This document shows, piece by piece, positions 33,773 to 46,160 of a stretch of 64,000 nt of DNA (the first letter of the stretch is position 1; the number at the start of each line of letters is the position of its first letter). The translations under genes and the position numbers were made by a program. The notes below the pieces were generated by a model. It saw only the letters and a list, made by a program, of their open reading frames with translations. It was not told where the DNA came from and did not search any database. Source of the stretch: Chrysoperla carnea (taxonomy: Eukaryota; Arthropoda; Insecta; Neuroptera; Chrysopidae); NCBI RefSeq assembly GCF_905475395.1, contig NC_058338.1, forward strand, positions 36,462,935 to 36,526,934, given 5' to 3'.

Positions 33773-35190
33773 TGCATATCTTGTGAGATAGTACATTAAT
33801 ACGGAATTATACATTAATGCGTGTTCACTCCACCTTTTTTTTATTCAAAACATTTACTCATTTTGCAGTAGGATTTTAAATGTGCACTTGGGAGTACAAA
33901 CTGTTTTGATTTTAATTACAGATAATTTGTCAAAAATATATATTCACTCGTACAGGAATACAACCCCATAAAATATAATTTCTAACATAGGGTTTTGCTT
34001 TGTTTTCAAATCATATATGCGTCTTTTCTTTCCCTATAACATAAAATACATAATTTCTCAAATTCATATGTAAGTATAAAATATGTGTCTATTGTTTATA
34101 TCCCTCATCAATATACAGGGGTGCTTAAAAAAGTGCAAACAAAGTAATTTTTTAATTCTTGAATTCTATTTTTTTAATAATTAATGTTTCTCTTTTAAGT
34201 TATTCCGTAATCAAACAAGGTGGCGAATTAAATAAAAAACCTGGAAATATTAGTAATTAGAAAATAAACAGTCTCGGCAAGATAAAGTGATACAAATATC
34301 TTTAGGGTCTTAATGCCAAAGGTAAATAGTAAAAAAATATAGTAAATAACTATTTGACATCTATAATTATTTGACTAGATGAACAGTGCGAAATTTCCAC
34401 ACCCCCCAATAAGCACCATAAAGTATAGGTACACTCGTTTTACCTCTAAGAAGGCGCAAGGCCTTCGCTTGGTGATAGTCTTAAGAATTTTGAATGTACA
34501 TTTTCATATACTTAAAAAGTTACATACAATGTGTAAAAGGAATTTCTATTTAAAGACTGTTTTTTATATTGCTTACTATTTAATTGAACACCCTATAGGT
34601 ATATGCAGAGTGTAGAATTTATACAAGGGTTATTAACCCCTTCGAGTTTCCCTTAAATAATATTCATGTTTAATAACAATCTCTTGATATAACCACCATA
34701 CCACAAGTTTTGTGAGTTTGTTTTTTGCGATATATTTCACAATCAAAAATATAGGTACCGTACAATTATTGTTTACTGTTACCATTGCAAGTTCACAGAG
34801 TGTAATATAGTCATTATTACTAAAAAAAATATTGATTGCATCATATGGAGACATTACAAGTCCTCGACTTGTATCATTAAAAAGTAAATCGTTATATCAG
34901 TTTTTTAAATGAACGTTCTTAAATCCAAATTTACATATTAGTAATGACTCTTTTTCTGTAGAACTGTTGAGTAGTGCGGCTTATTTTGTTACGAAAAAAA
35001 AACCTTACCAATGATGTATAAAATTATATCATTTTCTTTTTAACACCCTATAAAAGCTTGGTCTGTGTTTATATGTATGTGTGAATGTGTGAATTTTTAA
35101 ACTCAGTTTTCACACCAATTTCTAGAATTTTCTGAAATTCATATGTATCGATGAAAAGAGAGTAAAAATCGATCAAAATACAATAACATG
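33773..35190. other. Gene-free stretch
   Basis: AT-rich sequence. A CAGGGGTGCTTAAAAAAGTG phrase at about 34119 and TAGGTATATGCAGAGTG at about 34597 may be edges of decayed elements, but they were not paired. The ORFs at 34379-34615 and 34633-34854 are not supported. Confidence 0.35.
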
Positions 35191-35301
35191 AGTCTATTAT
35201 AGCTTATAGCTCGTTTGGAATTAACCAATCAAAAAATAACTTAATTGAAAGCGGCAGAGTTTGATGTAGAAAATCATGTTCTTAAATCGTATGGGACTAG
35301 T
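35191..35301 (+). mobile_element. Dispersed repeat family C, copy 3
   Basis: It contains ATAGCTCGTTTGGAATTAAC, CAATCAAAAAATAACTTAA, GCAGAGTTTGATG and AAAATCATGTTCT in the same order as copies 1 and 2. The CACCCTGT end is not preserved. Confidence 0.55.
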
Positions 35302-35662
35302 TATCCGGATAGTCAATTTAGATCCTAAAAGGTAAAGGATAGAATAACACTAGACAGTTGATCATCATTAAAAAACTAACATTTTTTTTATTAAAATCAT
35401 TTTTTCGAAAATCGTTACCTTTCGGAAAAATATGTCATTTAATCGAATGAAAATATGCTAGCTACAGAAAAATGCTTTATCCGAAAATTGTCAAGCACAA
35501 TATAGGACGTTGGCCTAAAATTCTAGTTTCAAGGTCGTTTGACGTTAATCTTCAAATGATCTTGAAAATTTACCTGGATTTAAAAGTTATTCAAACAGAC
35601 AAATGACCTTTATTGTTCTTGATAACTTTTGTCTAAAATTTTTTTCGATTTAATCAATAAAG

Positions 35663-36087
35663 ACATGTCACACATACATAACTGATATTACCATATAATA
35701 CATACTATACAATTTGCGTCCTCGCGGGTAAACTGTGATGTTTGCGAAAAAATGTTTCAAACAAAAGTTGTTTATTTCTTTATAAGGGACATTTTTTACG
35801 TATTAACTTTTGTTCTATCTCTAGCGGTTTGATTCATGTTGCTCATTTACGAACTCGACCTCGCTTTTTACGTCCTCAGCACGCTATCAAAATTTCAGCT
35901 TGATATCTCTTTTCGTTTTTGAGCTATCGTGTTGACAGACGGACAAACAACCGGAAATGGAGTAATTAGGTGATTTTATGAACACCCATATCAAAATTTT
36001 TTCGTAGCATCAATATTTTTAAGCCTTACAAACTTGGGACTAAACTTAATATACTATGTATATTTCATATATACTTGGTATAAAAAT
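35663..36087 (+). mobile_element. Family A copy (5'-truncated, about 425 bp)
   Basis: It starts in the internal ACATGTCACACATACATAAC block and runs through TTTGTTCTATCTCTAGCGG, GTTGCTCATTTACGAACTCG, GACAGACGGACAAACAACCG, ATTAGGTGATTTTATGAACA and AAACTTGGGACTAAACTTA. It ends at the terminal CATATATACTTGGTATAAAA. The order is the same as in 48607-49135, without the GTGAAAACAAACAATTGAC start. Confidence 0.8.
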
Positions 36088-36988
36088 CTCTTATTTCAAA
36101 AACACTGGCATTGTTAGTTAATTTCCCATAAACCGTACAGAAAATCGATATGAATTTTTTACTAAGGCTATTTACTAGCCATATTCTATGTAGAAAAATA
36201 ACATGTACATTTCAAAAAGCATCCACAAATATAAATTTACTTTTTGCATAAAATTTTTGTTTCGTTCTGACTTCTAAGGAAATTATGGTTAAAAAGAAGT
36301 ATTTCGCTCATTTTATCATCAAAGAATAATCCACAATATTATAATGCTTGTTTCATAATATAATATCCAATTATTACTCTATAATATAAAAATGTACATA
36401 TGTTTTTATCCGCAAAGTGGATTGTAATAAAAAAAATATTGCGTTGGTTTTTTAAACTTAAAATAATATTTATAAGCAAAAGTATATAAAAAAAAGAAGA
36501 AACTTAAGTCGAATGACCTTTGAATATAATTTGTTGAACTGTTTTAAGGTATCATCCGCAGCGCGTTTAGTATTGCCATGTCGATTACTTGTCATCATCA
36601 TATTTCATTTTATTATGTGTGTGAGTGTACCCTACTACAAATCTATATATCCTATCCATGCATGCGGCTCTCTTGTATATGTACAATGTTTTGTGTTGTG
36701 TTTTAAATACCTCTTTGCTGACTACCTTCCTTCCCAATATATCTCTCTTCGTTCAAGAGACCAGGTGTTTTACACACATTCAGTGAAAAGGTAGCCAATA
36801 TTTTAGTTTATTATTTATTATACTATAATAAATAAACTATTGTATTCAAGTAATGAAAAAATAATTTTAAACCACCTTTGAAAAATTGTTGATTTTGTGT
36901 TTATAAAAAACGTAGAAATCGAAAATAGAAAAATTCAAACTAGTCTTTAGTTGAAAGTAACATCAAGGCGCATTCAATAACTTTGAGA
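36088..36988. other. Gene-free spacer
   Basis: It holds a Helitron-like 5' phrase, TCTATAATATAAAAATG, at 36378 with no matching 3' end, so this is only a possible fragment. The ORF at 36513-36794 is cysteine- and valine-rich by chance and has no family resemblance. Confidence 0.35.
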
Positions 36989-37349
36989 TATTCGCACCGT
37001 GCGTGAGTCTTTTGGAGGCGTTTCCATGGTAACACATACTACTTAGAATTGTATGGATGCATATATAATTGTATGGATTGCATTTATGACTTACATTGAA
37101 AAGTTAAAATTATTGTCTCACAAATTTAAATAAATAAATTGCAATTTGCTTTCTTATTTTCACAATTTTTCATGCATTAAGTTTAATTAATTAGTGTTTT
37201 TCAATAATTTTAATTTGAAATTTTCTATAATATTAACATGTAAAGAATTGCAAATTAGTCATAACAGCCTCTTTTAACGCCAAAATTTTTCACTGGAAGC
37301 GCTGACATCGATTTTATTGTCCCTACCATGACTACGCACACAACGAATA
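36989..37349 (+). mobile_element. Family B MITE, copy 2 (361 bp)
   Basis: It starts TATTCGCACCGTGCGTGAG and ends CATGACTACGCACACAACGAATA. It shares all internal blocks with 17191-17537 and 47267-47664, including an AATTAATTAGTGTTTTTCAA segment that copy 1 lacks. Flanks read TA on both sides. Confidence 0.82.
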
Positions 37350-39406
37350 CTAAAACTTTTCAACAATTATTCAGCCCAAAGTATTGTAAAAAATTTCATT
37401 CACCTAAGTGTTATATTTTTGCAGAAAATCCATGCAAAAATTCATTTTAGCGATAACGTGAAAAAATGGACTTGATTCCGATTTCCATAAATTTTTTAAA
37501 ATGATCCTTACGGAATTTGAACCAAGTTCTACCCCTTATATTTGTGAACTGCGCATATTTATAGAAAGGGGATACAACCGCTTCCTGAACAAACAATAAA
37601 ACTGCTGAAAGTCCGGGTCTAGAGGATTTATGGTTGCTAAATTCAAATATCAATTTTAAATTTTTTCGTTTTTAAGTAGGATTAAAAATTGCTGCAAAGT
37701 GGTATCTAGGGGTTCTTTGGGTTGCTGAATCCAAATATAATATCATTTAAGTGTAATTTTTAGAAGTTGATTATAGGAAAAACGTTAATCTGACATTACA
37801 TAGAGATTCAACGACCAAAAAACTTTTTAGCTATATTTAACACCATTTGGGGCGTTAGGAAGAATTATTTTTGCAATTGCAATCTTCCACGTACCATAAA
37901 AGATAATTTTCATTGACAAAAGCCTCAAAACTTTCTGCCCTGAATAAAATGAGAATTAACACTTGACTCAAAACTTAATTAAATTTAATTCCTTCGAAAC
38001 TTTTTTTTTTTTCATAAAACAACTTGTATCTCGAAAATAAAGCGTTTTATACCATACGCTCATATGAACTTCTTTGCTTCTTTTGATACAAGTTACCCAT
38101 ACCCATACCTGAAGTTTATCAACACGTTATTGAACCACTATATATATGAAAAAAAATTTGACAAAAAAAAATTTTAATCAAATCCATCATAATAAGCGGT
38201 GTGTTGATTTAAATAAACTTTATTAAATTGATTATTAAACTTTATTGATAAATTGATTTAATAAACTTTTGTTAAACCGTTTGCGGGGTTTTTGTTATTC
38301 GGTGGTAGGTACAATGCATACAATATTTTAAATTTTGTTTTTGTTTTTATACGATATTTTTAACCTTTAAGTTGTAAGACCTGCACCCAAAAAAAAAAAA
38401 GAATATAAATGACAACAACACCATTAAAATATTTCTCTATACAGGAAATTGAGAAATTGAATATTTTTGTTTGTTATTTGAATTTTATGATTTTTTGGTC
38501 TACTGATTGAAAATGATATAAAATGATTTGTAAATTGTGTCAAATCATTTTTATGTTCGCGGGGGTTGTTGGTTACTTGAAGAAACAATAGTTTGTGAAC
38601 GCTAAACGACCTCCATATATAATGTCTAGAATGAAGTACAAGGATATTGAAATTACGATATTTTATTTTCATTGCAAATAAAAACAAACGTAAACATTTT
38701 TTTTATATAAGCTAAAATTGGTTTTGTACCATAGTAAGACTTGTATCAGTGTTGAACACAATAAAAGTTTGTGTGCCTATAAAAATTTTTTCACGTGAAG
38801 AAAGAAAAAAACTAAAATAATCCAAAATTGTCTCAAAATAAATACAGGGAAAGGTCAATAACCTTCAATGAGAATGTAAATGCATTCTGCCATTTTAAGG
38901 AATCAGATAAAAGTCTATTCCTATCAAATGCGCATATCATCGGTCAGGTTTCTTTCATGTTTCCGTTTCTTTCCTGAAAATTACCAATGAGTATCAAATT
39001 TAAATTCACAAGTTGTTCTTTAAAATGTGCGGTTAAACTACCGTAACATTCTTGGTTGAGATAGGTCGAAAAAGTTAAAAAAAATACTCAAAATTTTTCA
39101 AATTTGCGAAATTAAGTTATGGAAAAGAAAATTATAAAAGAAGATCTATTTTGACATGAAAACCTTAAAATCTTCCTATGAACATGAGTCCGCAAATTTT
39201 AGAGCTATTGGCGCTAAAAAAAACAACCAAGTACCGCTTTTCATTGGTCCCGAAACTGTTGTATTTTCGGATAAAAGTAGGTTGTTACAGTATTGCTTCT
39301 AGTACTGTCAGATACTAAAACTGTTAGAGGATTTCAAATCTTTCCCATAAAAATTCAAATACCCCCTTCCATCACTCAAAAATGATATTGTTTGTTTGTA
39401 TATACA
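37350..39406. other. Gene-free stretch
   Basis: AT-rich sequence. The ORFs at 37447-37653 and 38424-38687 (both minus) show no domain. No termini of mobile elements were recognised. Confidence 0.4.
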
Positions 39407-39707
39407 TCCCTATATTTTATAAATGTGAAAGTAAGGTTATTTGTCTGTACAACAATATAGCTCACACATCAGAGTAACACATGAGCTATAATTTATAGGA
39501 CAATTCATGGCCTTCTTTTTTGATATACTCATGAATTATGACTATTTCACACTTAAAAAAAATTGAAAACTTTGCATATATTTTAGCTGTGTAAAACAAT
39601 CTCTTCGAGTGTTATGGAAGGAGGATAAGTGAGCTCAAGGGAAGTGGAGGCTATAAAACGGTGGTTCTAACTTTTAAACCCAGTGAAGCGGGCGGGTATC
39701 AAGATAG
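39407..39707 (+). mobile_element. Non-autonomous Helitron-like element (301 bp)
   Basis: It starts A/TCCCTATATTTTATAAATG and continues GTGAAAGTAAGGTTATTTGTC, the start of a widespread insect Helitron-like family. It ends with the hairpin phrase CCCAGTGAAGCGGGCGGG, then ATCAAGATAG followed by T, a mutated CTAG/T end. It is non-coding and inserted between A and T without duplication, as expected for Helitrons. Confidence 0.75.
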
Positions 39708-42700
39708 TCTAATATAATTCATTGTTACGATTCCAAAAACACAATAGCACGTGTTAAATGCTATGTTTATAGTCTCGCTTAAATACGTACATTCCAATGC
39801 TGTTTTTGCAATGCTTTATTTTATTTATAGTGAATTTTACCATACAATCATAGAAATCGGAGCTCTTCTGGTTTTTATTGAGTCTTGATTATCGAGGCTC
39901 TGATGTATAACCTTTGTTTTAAACTTTTTTTTTTTTTAATAAATAACACAAATGCGATACAATAAGCTTCATGACTGACCCATGTACGAAAATTTACACT
40001 CCTGTATAGGAAATTGATGTTAAATCTCGATATGCGTAAAAAAGCATGAACATAATTATCCAATAATACACAAATGCTTTACTATTATATGATAGCACCA
40101 ATAATTATTTTACTCAAGTATAGAAACCCTGACAAATGATATAGTAACCCATATACAGCAAAATAAAAAATACCTTGACATTTTTTTCCTATAGAGAAAA
40201 TATTCTTAATACACAATTGACCTAGTTTATTAGTATTTAGGTTAAACAAAAGAATTATATTCGGTTATTTATAGATATAGATATCAATATATCCTTCTAC
40301 ATAAAATTAGTAGTATCCTTCTACATAAAATTATCGATTTATTTGCTCGAAAATGTAAACTTACGTACTAACTTAAGTCGTGTTGATACCAAAACGAAAG
40401 TATTACCAAAACATGTTAGTTTTTACAGATGCTCTCCTAATACTCTAGACATGAAATTTTGTGTATCTATTAATGAGTATTTAATGCGTCTTCTGTAAAA
40501 TGTCAAATAGATTGATTCAGTGTACGGTTAACCATAAATTAATTTTTAAAAACAACTCTTTTCCTCACGGGTCGAGATAGTAATAAATATTGAATACCAA
40601 GATTATACAATAAATATCGTATAATTAATCGACAAAAACTTTCGTAACAGCGTTACTAATACGCGAACGTCGTTTTCGCATTATTGATATCTCAAAACTA
40701 ACATAAATTTTTTGAAGCCATTTATGGACGTGGAAACAAGTTTAATTTCCAATCAGGCGATTAATTTTCGACTTGTATGTTCGAAAATATAACTCAACAC
40801 GTTAGGTAATGTCTTACAAATGATTTTTTAAAATTGCGCAATATAGTGTAAATTTTATAGAAGAGTTGTTAACAGAAAAATGTGTGGATGTACCCAGAGG
40901 TAAATGTTTATTAAAAATTATTGACCTGTATTGTTTATTATAAACACAATCAAGTTGAATTTAGAGGACATTAAAGAGCATAGACCCCTTCTCACAATCA
41001 TGAGCCATCCATTAACAATAATTACTCAAACAACAATTACTCATCAATTTTTTTAATGTTGGCATTAATCTAAATTGTCCTTCTCAATGTTAACAACCTA
41101 CGCCTCCTGTAAGTACTCTGAAAGAGATTTTCTAATTAATTTTTGTTTGGTTTTACGACACAAAATAAAGGGACAATTGTTGGAAAAATTATTGGTTTTA
41201 AAATTCAGTTTGTATACACGTGTATGTATCATCTAGCTTTATTTTAGATACAAACAAATTTTTATGTATTCGCCTACATCCGATCAATAGAAGTAGAGAT
41301 ATCCAAGAAAACGCCGCCAAAAAAAACAATGTAGAGATAAAATGAAATACCTTTAAAAAAATTAACCTTCTCGAAAAATATTCCGAATTGATAATCAAAA
41401 TCCGGTAGATTTACCCCTACTCTACTATATAGAAAAATAGATTAAATAAAAGACGTATTGGCTCACATTATGCGACAATCGTTGTTTATCTCGATCAGGG
41501 TTTTCCCAACAGTAAACAAAATATTTTATTAAATAAATTTAAATTATTCAAAATTTCCGAGTAATAGACGTAAACATGTTAAGAGGAAAAATATTTATAA
41601 ATAAAACATAAAATGTTTTTTTGAAAATAATTTTCTGATTTTAACTTCCATTGAAAAACAAGTTAAGGATATACAATTTAATTATTGTTGATTTTAGTTT
41701 TTTAAAAATTTACATTTTAAAATGGTTAAGAAAAAATAATCAATTACTGACAATGATATTTTTTGCCAATATATTATTTGTAATTACAAAAATGTTTCAA
41801 AAATCATTTCAATAAACTTTGTTTTTTTTGAAAAAAAAAAAATTATTTTTATAACATTTCAAGGTCAACTAGATAGATAGATTATTTATTTATTGCCAGA
41901 AACAAAGCTGAACATTGTTTTTCTGTGTAAGACATGAAATTTATTTTGAAATTTTTTGAAATCGACTGTGGTTTTTTCTTAATATTTTGATTTATAAATA
42001 AACGATTACCAAGAGACATGTTTTTTATAGATGTTAATTGAATTTTGCATATAATTTTGTGTATGTTATTATTTTTGTCTACGATATTCGTCTACATATC
42101 TACAAAAATGATTTCTGTAAATGAAAATGTGGAAAAGAGAATGCATCTCGCATGGAAATCGTAACATAGGCTTCATCTACCGATGCAATATTTATGCTAA
42201 GTACGGGCGCTTACTTGAGATAACTCTCTAGATGTAATTTTACTTCTTCGCCCGTGCCTCTTCGCGATAGTGCGGAGGAAGCTCAACAATTTATACTTGT
42301 TAAGTAAACATTTTAGTTTTTTCTTACAACGTGTTATGGGTTAAATGTTCCGACAACAGCAAAACTCGCTTACAACGAATAATAGTACATATACAGAGTA
42401 CAAACAAAAAATCGGAAATTTAATTTTTTGTTTTAATCCAATAATGACAACATTTTAATGTTTTATGTGATAGTTTCATTACCGGCAACGATACATTTTT
42501 TTTTGTATAAATCCAATGACAGTCAACATTTTCCTCTAAGCCATAGTTTCGGTTCTTTTTGTGTACTGGTTTTCATTTTTTTATAAAATGTATCGAATAA
42601 AATTCAGTTTTAAAATATACCGGAAGTATAACCAATCTATGTCTATGTCCAATCTATGTCTGTGGCACAGAAAAAAAATAGGGAAAGTAAAAATATAAAA

Positions 42701-42799
42701 TATTATGAACGTGTAATAAAATTTATTGCATTTTTTGAGCGAAAAATGATATAAAGGATTATTTAATTATACATTTCCAAACTTCGGGCATGACTTACA
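39708..42799. other. Gene-free stretch
   Basis: AT-rich sequence with no recognised gene or element ends. A GC-richer patch at 42150-42290 with a short inverted pair (ACGGGCG/CGCCCGT) may be a transposon scrap. Confidence 0.35.
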
Positions 42800-43060
42800 A
42801 TATGAGACTAGAACTATCTGTAGACTCAATAGTTTCTGAGAAAAACCCTTTCAAAGTTTATCGTTTCTTCGAAATTGCAATTTTTTGCAATATTCTAATT
42901 CTTCGCAACCCCTCGTAAATCTGAAACAAATTTCTAAAGAATCAGAGTCAAAATTCATTCAGAACGACAGAATATTGCAAAAAATGACGTTCGAAAAAAT
43001 GATTTGATAGACTTTATCTCGGATACTATTGGGTCTACAGAAACATTTCTAGTCTCATAT
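42800..43060. mobile_element. Long imperfect hairpin element (261 bp)
   Basis: The left arm ATATGAGACTAGAACTATCT, then GTAGACTCAATAGTTTCTGAG, pairs with the right arm, whose complement reads ATATGAGACTAGAAATGTTT and CTGTAGACCCAATAGTATCC. An inner pair (TTTTTTGCAATATTCT / AGAATATTGCAAAAAA) extends the fold. It is non-coding. No flanking duplication was identified, so a satellite unit is an alternative to a MITE. Confidence 0.65.
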
Positions 43061-43916
43061 TTTAACAGATTTAGTCTACTTGGAAGACGTCCTTAAAAGG
43101 TTCATAAAAAATAGTCCTTTAGGGTTATAATCATCAAAATGATTTTTTCCATTTTTGACAAAATTGCGTTCGGCGCTCGAGGTGACAAACTTGGATTACT
43201 CATCAGACCAACATTATAAACAAGTCTGCAAAAAATCAGAATTATTGAGTGTGTTGCTACCCCATACGTCAAATGTCAAATTTTTGGTTATGTAAGGAAT
43301 TTACTTAACATTGTCATATTTTTTTATCGCCTTATATTTCGAAAGCGAAAAGATCCAAGGATCTCTTATCCAAAGGTTGGCAATATATTATTGAATCACT
43401 TTGTTATTGTTTTATTTGTTTATGTTGCTACCTCTAGTATTTTGATCCTGTTTTGTAATTTTCCTCTTTTGATAGAGTTTACACTTAAAATAAATTAAAT
43501 TCATATAAAGAGCATTGATCTCTATACCACGTTCCGCCAAGAATGTTAATATAGACTGTCCTTGTTTTTTATCTCCACCCTTTATATTTTATAAGTAAAA
43601 CTTGGCGCCCTAAGAATATAAAAACAGCCAACACATAATATATAATGCACCTACTCTGCCTAAATAAAAAAATGTATTATTTATATCATCACTTAAATAT
43701 CATAACAGGTCAACCATAAAAAACAGAACTTTACTCAGTAATTAATAATTTTTGCATAATTATTATACCACTATTCTTTACGAAGTAAGCTTGGGTACAA
43801 CATGTAGGTATATACACATAAGCGGCATTTATTTTATTTTTTTTTAATTATAACGGTTTTTGCTGACTACCATAAAATATCGTTATTAGTTTACGTGTAC
43901 GATTTGAGAGTTATTT
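43061..43916. other. Gene-free spacer
   Basis: AT-rich sequence with nothing recognised. Confidence 0.35.
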
Positions 43917-43929
43917 ATGATACAAGTGG

Positions 43930-44148
43930 TTCGCGGTAAGCTTAGAGTAGCGGGTTCGATTCCCGCCGTCGCAACAAAATTAATTTAATTAATAGTTGTG
44001 ATGGGCTGGTATATGCATGAAGGAGGTGCACTCAGCCTCTGAAATTGAGTAACTGATAAATGAAATTATCAGTGGAAAGGTGGTAAAACACATATATGGT
44101 ATCACAATGGGCTCAATAGCCTAAGTGTGTCCTTCGTGGACAGCCAAT
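43930..44148 (+). mobile_element. tRNA-derived SINE with 13-bp target-site duplication
   Basis: The element begins inside a tRNA-derived head. The box B region GCGGGTTCGATTCCCGC and GTCGCAAC are intact, while the box A half is missing, so the 5' end is truncated. A body follows with GTTGTGATGGGCTGG, GAAGGAGGTGCACTCAGC and CAATGGGCTCAATAGCC. Perfect ATGATACAAGTGG copies flank it at 43917-43929 and 44149-44161. Perfect duplications point to a recent insertion by LINE machinery. The same family is at 52540-52696 on the other strand. Confidence 0.88.
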
Positions 44149-44161
44149 ATGATACAAGTGG

Positions 44162-44778
44162 GATAAGAGTATTATTAACGTACATATGCATTTGCGAAAC
44201 GAGTGCGTAACCCTTTTTTTGATTTTGATAGTAATTTGGCTAATTTAATTGATGGAAATTAATTCACCTTAAGAAAATCGCAAGTTTAAAAAAATATAAA
44301 GTTTTCATTTTTACCCGACAGAAGAGAAGCTTTTTTCGGATTGTGTAAATCCAAACTATCCATTTTTCGAAGTTATGTAAAATATAAAGTAACTGAAAAG
44401 CAAATATTTAAATGAGAATTTAATAGTATTTAAGATAATTATCGATTTCTTAGAATCATAAAACGTGTTTCAGCTTTATGATACAATTCCTCGATTGATA
44501 TTTATCATTTTAATTTCAAAATATCAAGAAAATTATAATGCAAAAGTCTTACATCACAAAAGAAGAAATATTTTTTCATAGGCACTGAGAATATTTGGTA
44601 AGGGGGGGGGGGCTGAAATGGTAGCAAAGATTAAAAGTCTTTATTGATATTTGCTCATGAAATTAATTATGGTCTAAGAGACGGTATAAGGTCGATCTTC
44701 ACTCATCTGATAACCAGATGAGGAATATTTTTTATGAAATCTATCAAAAAGTGTAACTGGCTATTTTAATTAAATTAA
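44162..44778. other. Gene-free spacer
   Basis: AT-rich sequence with a G11-12 run at about 44601-44612. Nothing else recognised. Confidence 0.35.
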
Positions 44779-45041
44779 TTTTAATCAATTTTTTCCATGA
44801 ACGGTTTTTTATTTACCATTACTTTTTCGTAATTAAATTATCTTTCTTTTAACACCAATTTCGATGGATTAACAGATCGAAGTATTTACGTATATTGACT
44901 TACCTATTCATATGGTACGGACAGATCTATACCGATTTGTTAACCAATTGAAATTGATATCAGAAGAAAGATAATTTAATTACGAAAATAATGGTATAGA
45001 CTTGCCTGAAAAAAACCGTTCATGGAAAAAATTGATTAAAA
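44779..45041. mobile_element. Hairpin MITE with about 110-bp arms (263 bp)
   Basis: The left arm begins TTTTAATCAATTTTTTCCAT and continues GAACGG...ACCATTACTTTTTCGTAATTAAATTATC. The right arm is its inverted copy, ending CATGGAAAAAATTGATTAAAA. Arms are over 80% alike with small indels, so nearly the whole element folds. It is non-coding. Confidence 0.75.
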
Positions 45042-45501
45042 CATATTTATTTAAAAAATAGTACTTTGTGGAATACATTTTTTGAAATCTACATGTTTGG
45101 AAACGATTTTTTAATTATACAAAACTATTTATTTGAAATTCAAAATTTCGTCCCAAGAAATAAATAAGTCCATACATTATTATTATTATTTTTTTTTTAG
45201 GGTAACCGAATCCAAATGATAATAAAAGCTTTTGTGAAATCATTTGCATTGTTCTATTTCAAAGTATTTTTATTTGATTCCACTTTCAATTGTTTAAATT
45301 AAATTGTTTACACAAATAATTTTTATATGTGATCAAGATCATATTTTTCGAAATATTTTAGTGTTGTCATAGTTTTCATTCATCTTGCAACAACATCCAA
45401 CATAATCACTCTCAGTTATTAATTAATTAAACACTCTCATTAACGCTCTCAAACTTGAATTACTCTCAGTTAAATTAAAAAATTGATTGAAGATATAAAT
45501 A

Positions 45502-45535
45502 ATGGAATTTTTATTTTATAAACTTTTTAAATTAG
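45502..45535 (+). CDS. Candidate short first coding exon (11 codons, phase 1)
   Basis: ATG at 45502 with ATA before it starts MEFLFYKLFKL and runs into a strong donor, TTAG/GTGAGA. Two TCAGTT initiator-like sites (about 45414 and 45469) lie upstream. The exon ends in phase 1, like the candidates at 23110, 29099 and 59085. The peptide is too short to identify; this is a splice-site-based guess. Confidence 0.25.
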
Positions 45536-45994
45536 GTGAGAAAGTTTATTTATTTAATAATTTTATTTCAATGCATCAATTACTTTGAATGGATATTAAT
45601 CGGATTCATATAAATATTATTTCAAACAATTTTTACTGTTATTTTAAGGGTGTATGTATAGTCTAGGTTAGAATTCATTGTCATTGATTCGCTTTGTACG
45701 CAATCGAATTTAGAATCGCTAGCTGAAATATTTATAAATACTATATCGTGTCAGTTTAATATAAATTTGAGTTTTTACACAATGTGTACATCATAAACGT
45801 AAAAATGCCTCATTTAAGGCCGGGGTTACAGCCCTTGGGTTACGGCACCTCCTTACCACCAAATAAAAAAAAGTTCAAATTAAAATTTTAGCGGATTTAA
45901 TTGCACATTTTTGGTTCTTTTTCAACTTTTTATCTTCCAAATTGACCGAGTTATGCCAATTTTAAAAATTTTTGCTAACTTGAATCATTCTTTC
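45536..45994. other. Gene-free spacer
   Basis: AT-rich sequence with nothing recognised. Confidence 0.3.
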
Positions 45995-46160
45995 GTAAAC
46001 ATCACTGTTTACCCGTGAGGGCGCAACTTAGGAAAAAACTTTAGTGTCTATTTTCTCCAAAACTATAAAAGAAAATATTCGGGTAACTTTAACTAGTGGT
46101 CTTTTGAAAAGATTCTCGGACACGGACCTTGCCTGCTGCTCCGAAATGGCCATTTGAAAC
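45995..46160 (+). mobile_element. Family A internal fragment
   Basis: It carries the internal family A blocks ACCCGTGAGGGCGCAACTTA, TGTCTATTTTCTCCAAAACT, ATAAAAG and CTTTAACTAGTGGTC. The same order occurs within 51508-52131 on the opposite strand. Both element ends are missing. Confidence 0.65.

Noticed and set aside
36513-36794. 93-aa ORF
   Set aside because: No family resemblance, no splice context, composition typical of chance ORFs.
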